From the NCBI GenBank assembly GCA_020632995.1, contig JACKEN010000025.1, forward strand, positions 3,878 through 67,877: a stretch of 64,000 nt of DNA, given 5' to 3'. The notes beneath the pieces are model-generated. The model was given only the letters and a program-made list of their open reading frames with translations. It searched no databases and was not told the origin of the DNA. Both the position numbers and the translations under genes were made by a program. This document shows positions 61,372-64,000 of this stretch, piece after piece. Origin of the DNA: Deltaproteobacteria bacterium. Lineage in GTDB: Bacteria > Myxococcota > Kuafuiibacteriia > Kuafuiibacteriales > Kuafuiibacteriaceae. The first letter of the stretch is position 1. Every line of letters starts with the position of its first letter.

Positions 61372-63603
61372 TCAGAACTGCTCGTACACCGCGACAACGT
61401 CGGCCAATATGGCTGCAAAATCTGCAGCCCCAGAAAGCGAACAGGGCAAGTTGCGTATCGTCAACTGCATTCCAGCGTATGCCTTGAGGCCGCCTTCATG
61501 TCTCCGGACATCCGCTCTGCCAAATTCTCTGCGCTCCAGCATTGTATCAATTCGACGCGCAAGGGATCGGCGGGCGTCGGCATGTGTCGCCGCCTCCGCC
61601 ATGAAGCTGTCAATCTTCTGAACGTCAGCCACTACCACATCACCCTGCCATTTCGCAGTGTATTGAGTCCTGCCCGACAGGCTCACGAAGCGAAACGTGC
61701 CAACATCTGTACCATCTTCGACAGAGGCATCCAGGATTGCTCTTGCCCTGCCGAAAAACTCCCTCTCCGACACCGGTGCCAGCGGGTCCTTGGATGCGAA
61801 ATGCAGGTCACGAACCCGAAGGAGCCTCCCTCGGAACTCGCTCACAGTTGGTATCCTGAGTTCGGGATCTTCCGAACCGCCCTCCTGTACCAAAGCCAAC
61901 ATTTCTTTTGCTGCTGTAGGCGGCCAATCCTTGAGGTTCCTCTCAAAGTTCTCAAACGCTCTTTGAACATGAACAGGATCAGTCCCATTGATAAGGTAGA
62001 CAGCGAGCATGGTCAATCCATATACATCCACAGTCTCACGATGCGCCACCTCCTCTCCCGGTTGCGAGAGCTGCTCAGGAGCCGCGTAGAACGGGGCGCC
62101 GAACGCTTCCACGGTGTGGCTTGTGGCTGTCGGGAACCAGGCCAAATCAAAGTCTGTTAACTTAGTATCCCATCGATCCTTTGGCTCGTTCCAGTATAAA
62201 ATTACGTTCTCGGGCTTAATATCCCGATGGCGCACGCCTTGCCCATTTGCATACTCAACCGTCTCCGCGAGCGACAGAAGTAGTCGGAGTACTTCCGCTG
62301 GATCTTGCTCTGAGCCATATCCCCGTCGGAGGTTGTTGCCATCCACGAACTCCATGTAGAATCCAAGCGGGCACTCCATAAACTTCTCGACCTTGACGAC
62401 ATTCGGATGAGCCAGTTGGTCCATTGCTTTGTATCCGATGCGGAACCGCGACTGCTTGGCCGAGTTTCCTAGTTCTTGGCCATGGAATACCTTCAGAGCC
62501 CTCGACACGCCTTGAATGTCCTGCACCTTGTATACCGCTCCAAACCCTCCCTCTCCAAGCTTCGATACTATTTCGCCAAACTCGGTGTGAGTGCCGATTC
62601 CAACATTTGCCAGCTCCGATACCAACGAGCTGATGTCGTTCTCAAGAACAACCCACCCATTGCTCTTCTTGAGATCGTCCCCCCACTTCAGCGCAACCTT
62701 CTCCTTTTTCTGAACCAAGTGCCCGACGATTTTGCACGCACGCTGCCAGCCGGTTTCCCGATAGTTCTGTCTCGAGGAGAACGGCGGTTTCAGCTCGGCG
62801 AGCTTCTCTTCAACGCCATCTAGAAGGCCGCGCAGCTCGTCGGCATCCCGCCGCATCTCCTCGCGACGTTTCCGTTCAGCGTCGGGCCTACTTGGGTATT
62901 CAAGGATCGGCAGGTAGCCCGTAATACGCGCCTTGAATACCGGCCGCTGGTGCGAAGTGAGGTTTAGCTCCCGTGCAACATGCTGGTACGCAGTCTCGGG
63001 TGTCACATTGCCGGAAATATCAGCCGCAGTTCCGGTCAACGCATCAACAAGGTGATACGTGAAGACTCCATGACCAAAGATGCTACTTTCTCGCGCAGTC
63101 GAACCAGGCGTGCACGCAAGGAGGCAGGCAACATTCGGGGCCTCGACCTCCTTGGCCATGGCTTCTCGAAGGTCGACTCGCATTAGGCTGTTGTCGAGTT
63201 CGAGAGCTCCAGCATGGCAGCAGTCAGCAATCACAATGAGCGCGTCGTCATCAACAAGACTGCTCAAGAGCGAATCAGCCAACTCACGCATTGGGATCAA
63301 GTCGGTCCAATCCACGAAGTCCACCGGCACAAGATGCGCTCCCGTGGAAAGAAGGGCTGCGTGACCTGCAAAATAGAGCAACTTTAGATCTGCCCTCGAC
63401 TCGGCCAGACGCCTGACGCCATTCATAATGCCTTTTCTTGTGGCCTCGTTCTCGAATACCTGTTCGACGGTGAAGGTCCCACGCTCATTTTTGGAGAGGA
63501 CCTCTGCTAGCGCTGTGGCGTCATCGACTGCGTAGCGCAGAGGTTTGGTGGCATAGGCATTGATTCCAATAACAAGGGCATGAGCTTTGCGATCGCCGGT
63601 CAT
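61372..63603 (-). CDS. caspase-like peptidase fused to a Ser/Thr protein kinase
   Basis: A 743-residue fusion protein. The N-terminal caspase (C14) domain (about 1-235) opens AHALVIGINAYATKPLRYAV, has the catalytic His81 in LLYFAGHAALLS and catalytic Cys129 in VIADCCHAGAL. Residues about 240-335 are charged helices. A kinase domain (about 340-600) follows: LGEGGFGAVYKV at 349-360, Lys371, HRD at 459-461 (RHRDIKPENVILY), D484-F485-D486 where DFG is expected, and APE at 508-510. The last about 135 residues (SEREFFGRARAILDASVED onward) match no domain I know. GC is clearly lower than in all flanking genes. Caspase-kinase fusions are known in multicellular bacteria and linked to conflict or death systems; the role here is inferred. 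No membrane helix. Confidence 0.9.
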   Translation of the reverse strand: MTGDRKAHALVIGINAYATKPLRYAVDDATALAEVLSKNERGTFTVEQVFENEATRKGIMNGVRRLAESRADLKLLYFAGHAALLSTGAHLVPVDFVDWTDLIPMRELADSLLSSLVDDDALIVIADCCHAGALELDNSLMRVDLREAMAKEVEAPNVACLLACTPGSTARESSIFGHGVFTYHLVDALTGTAADISGNVTPETAYQHVARELNLTSHQRPVFKARITGYLPILEYPSRPDAERKRREEMRRDADELRGLLDGVEEKLAELKPPFSSRQNYRETGWQRACKIVGHLVQKKEKVALKWGDDLKKSNGWVVLENDISSLVSELANVGIGTHTEFGEIVSKLGEGGFGAVYKVQDIQGVSRALKVFHGQELGNSAKQSRFRIGYKAMDQLAHPNVVKVEKFMECPLGFYMEFVDGNNLRRGYGSEQDPAEVLRLLLSLAETVEYANGQGVRHRDIKPENVILYWNEPKDRWDTKLTDFDLAWFPTATSHTVEAFGAPFYAAPEQLSQPGEEVAHRETVDVYGLTMLAVYLINGTDPVHVQRAFENFERNLKDWPPTAAKEMLALVQEGGSEDPELRIPTVSEFRGRLLRVRDLHFASKDPLAPVSEREFFGRARAILDASVEDGTDVGTFRFVSLSGRTQYTAKWQGDVVVADVQKIDSFMAEAATHADARRSLARRIDTMLERREFGRADVRRHEGGLKAYAGMQLTIRNLPCSLSGAADFAAILADVVAVYEQF

Positions 63604-63667
63604 CTGACCGGCAAAAGTAGCGCAGCCGAGACGGAGTCACAAGAGCGTGAAAAATTCGACACTTCCT

Positions 63668-64000
63668 TTAGTCCGGGTGGCACCCGTCGCCGCCGCACAC
63701 GTCGATGATCTCGCCCGTCTTCAGGAAGTGCCCGAGCTGCGTGATGTGCTGCGCGTTCCGCCGCGGCAGCCCGTGGGGGTCGCCCACCTCGTCCATCGGC
63801 GGGCGGTTCCCGGGCTCCGGCCACGGGTTGCCGAAGTCCCACAGCACCACGCCCGAGCCCTGGCGCGGGTACGGCACGTAGCTCACCCCGTACACCGTGC
63901 GCTCGTCGTCGTAGTTCTCCATGATCGGGATCGAGACGTTGGTGCGGGCCATGATCTCGTTGGTGAGCGGCGACACCTGGTAGTCGCCCTTGGCCGGGCC
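63668..64000 (-). CDS. C-terminus of an unidentified protein (cut at the right edge)
   Basis: 110 residues, open to the window edge and ending at a TAA at 63670-63668. Sequence: SIPIMENYDDERTVYGVSYV ... VVLWDFGNPWPEPGNRPPMD ... TGEIIDVCGGDGCHPD. GC is back to the high level of the flanking genome. The terminal Cys-Gly-Asp-Gly-Cys tail suggests a secreted or metal-binding protein, but no family is recognised. It lies upstream of the caspase-kinase gene on the same strand, 64 bp away. Confidence 0.6.
   Translation of the reverse strand, partial: GPAKGDYQVSPLTNEIMARTNVSIPIMENYDDERTVYGVSYVPYPRQGSGVVLWDFGNPWPEPGNRPPMDEVGDPHGLPRRNAQHITQLGHFLKTGEIIDVCGGDGCHPD

Overview
The window reads as a piece of a GC-rich (about 70 percent by eye) Gram-negative chromosome, most probably from the Myxococcota (former Deltaproteobacteria, Polyangia-like). 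The grounds are the number of lipoproteins with Cys-rich or DTG-rich linkers, MopE-type Cys repeats, lamin-tail domains, choice-of-anchor-D repeats, eukaryote-like Ser/Thr kinases (one with PEGA domains) and an OmcA/MtrC-type multihaem lipoprotein. No rRNA, tRNA, CRISPR array or insertion sequence was recognised. A gene is cut at each edge.

Layout. 1-2660: an O-antigen-ligase-like membrane protein (cut at the left edge) divergent from a HAD hydrolase. 2702-5222: a three-gene thiol-redox operon (VKOR-thioredoxin fusion, OmpA-like protein, TlpA-like lipoprotein) just upstream of two Cys-rich surface lipoproteins (5294-12205), one with about 18 InlB-like repeats. 12256-18982: lytic transglycosylase, lamin-tail lipoprotein, metallo-hydrolase, GlpD and a HAD-IB phosphatase. 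19074-22485: membrane Ser/Thr kinase, a lipoprotein and a class II glutamine amidotransferase. 22498-26809 is accessory in character: a 16-bp palindromic tandem array, an ATPase-nuclease-like protein, small unknown proteins, a truncated gene and a lipoprotein with a ten-Cys tail.

26816-33279: a 1724-residue mosaic lipoprotein preceded by a papain-like putative peptidase. 33381-35796: catalase and OxyR, divergent. 37160-46964: a beta-helix-type lipoprotein, a terminator, then a tight operon DUF3450 / TtpC-like / ExbB / ExbD / TonB / TPR / TonB-dependent receptor, which looks like a complete energised outer-membrane uptake system. 46966-53204: Usp, Na+/amino-acid symporter, a 3D-domain protein, a PEGA-domain kinase and a 1-kb gene-free stretch. 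53205-55904: a ten-haem extracellular cytochrome lipoprotein. 56026-59861: methyltransferase, an SLC13/ArsB-type permease with a Usp-like partner, and a UbiA prenyltransferase.

59902-61302 holds decayed genes. Next to it, 61372-63603 encodes a caspase-protein kinase fusion of visibly lower GC than everything around it, with a DFD instead of DFG motif and an unrecognised C-terminal domain. This is the best candidate in the window for a horizontally acquired conflict or programmed-death protein. The last feature is the C-terminus of a gene running off the right edge.
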